Shown here: positions 61,036 through 61,058 of the stretch, in pieces | Layout: each line of letters opens with the position of its first letter | How positions within the stretch are numbered: position 1 is the stretch's first letter | From: Bacillota bacterium | Lineage (GTDB): Bacteria > Bacillota > UBA994 | Assembly (NCBI GenBank): GCA_009773495.1 | Contig: WSXW01000009.1 | Location: forward strand, 1-61,058 | Direction of reading: 5' to 3' | Length of the DNA: 61,058 nucleotides | The notes under the pieces: generated by a model | What the model was told of the DNA's origin: nothing | Seen by the model: the letters and a program-made list of their open reading frames with translations, nothing else | Database searches by the model: none | Made by a program: the position numbers and the translations under genes

Positions 61036-61058
61036 GTGAGGATGTCAATGAGTAGCCG
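61036..61058 (+). CDS. start of a truncated gene
   Basis: GAGGGGA is followed by GTG (61036) and an in-frame ATG (61042); the frame stays open to the window end. Too short to name. Confidence 0.45.

Overview
The window looks like chromosome from a spore-forming, strictly anaerobic, selenium-using Bacillota (Clostridia-type) organism of roughly even GC content. The signs are strong AGGAGG ribosome sites with many GTG and TTG starts, a gerA-gerB-gerC spore germinant receptor operon, an oxygen-sensitive glycyl radical enzyme with its activase, a flavodoxin/ferredoxin fusion, and two neighbouring genes with in-frame TGA codons that read best as selenocysteine. Taxonomy below that level is inference. 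No rRNA, tRNA or CRISPR array was found.

Layout. 1-3.8 kb: possible group II intron debris, two small minus-strand envelope proteins, a chimeric decayed ORF (DUF4338/DruA-type start joined to a MacB-type permease piece) and a heptad-repeat coiled-coil protein. 3.8-9.5 kb: a DUF885 metallopeptidase-like protein, then a four-gene operon of unrecognised membrane proteins (5651-8603) with a consensus promoter, a 14-bp palindrome at its start site and an adjacent TetR gene; this is the best candidate for an undescribed system. 9.5-14.1 kb: amidohydrolase, HypD-like glycyl radical enzyme and activase. 14.2-17.3 kb: a decayed M24 peptidase end, the two-selenoprotein operon (UxxC PrdB/GrdB-like protein, then CxxU AhpD-like protein), a chromate transporter and remnants of IS21 and a D-threonine aldolase-like gene. 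17.3-22.1 kb: a metal-responsive His-rich peptide and P1B ATPase, an M20 peptidase and a twin P-loop protein. 22.1-26.7 kb: CheW, PAS kinase, receiver, ABC ATPase and ABC permease in one operon. 26.9-31.7 kb: DprA-like protein, then IclR regulator, pxpABC (5-oxoprolinase) and a DUF1445 hydro-lyase.

31.9-45.4 kb: a TolB-like lipoprotein, a 905-residue coiled-coil protein, rsgA, a 28-codon Cys-rich peptide, a CsoR-family regulator with unusual ligand residues, a secreted protein, a two-component system, a lipoprotein whose ribosome site lies in a long hairpin, a CofE-like protein, an IS4 remnant, a flavin-binding protein, a papain-fold protein and a second chimeric lipoprotein ORF. 45.4-50.1 kb: TetR, MMPL exporter and YhgE-like protein, then an EFR1 ferredoxin. 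50.1-51.9 kb: a gene graveyard (frameshifted gene, HlyD fragment, collapsed group II intron). 51.9-61.0 kb: TupBC-type tungstate transporter without its binding protein, a hypothetical, the ger operon, a dGTPase-like HD protein, small membrane and zinc-ribbon proteins, and the first codons of a further gene.

How the genes fit together: tungstate uptake, selenoproteins, glycyl radical chemistry, proline and oxoproline use, and metal efflux suit an amino-acid-using anaerobe. Several places show in-frame deletion joins that leave chimeric ORFs, so ORF length alone is a poor guide to function here.
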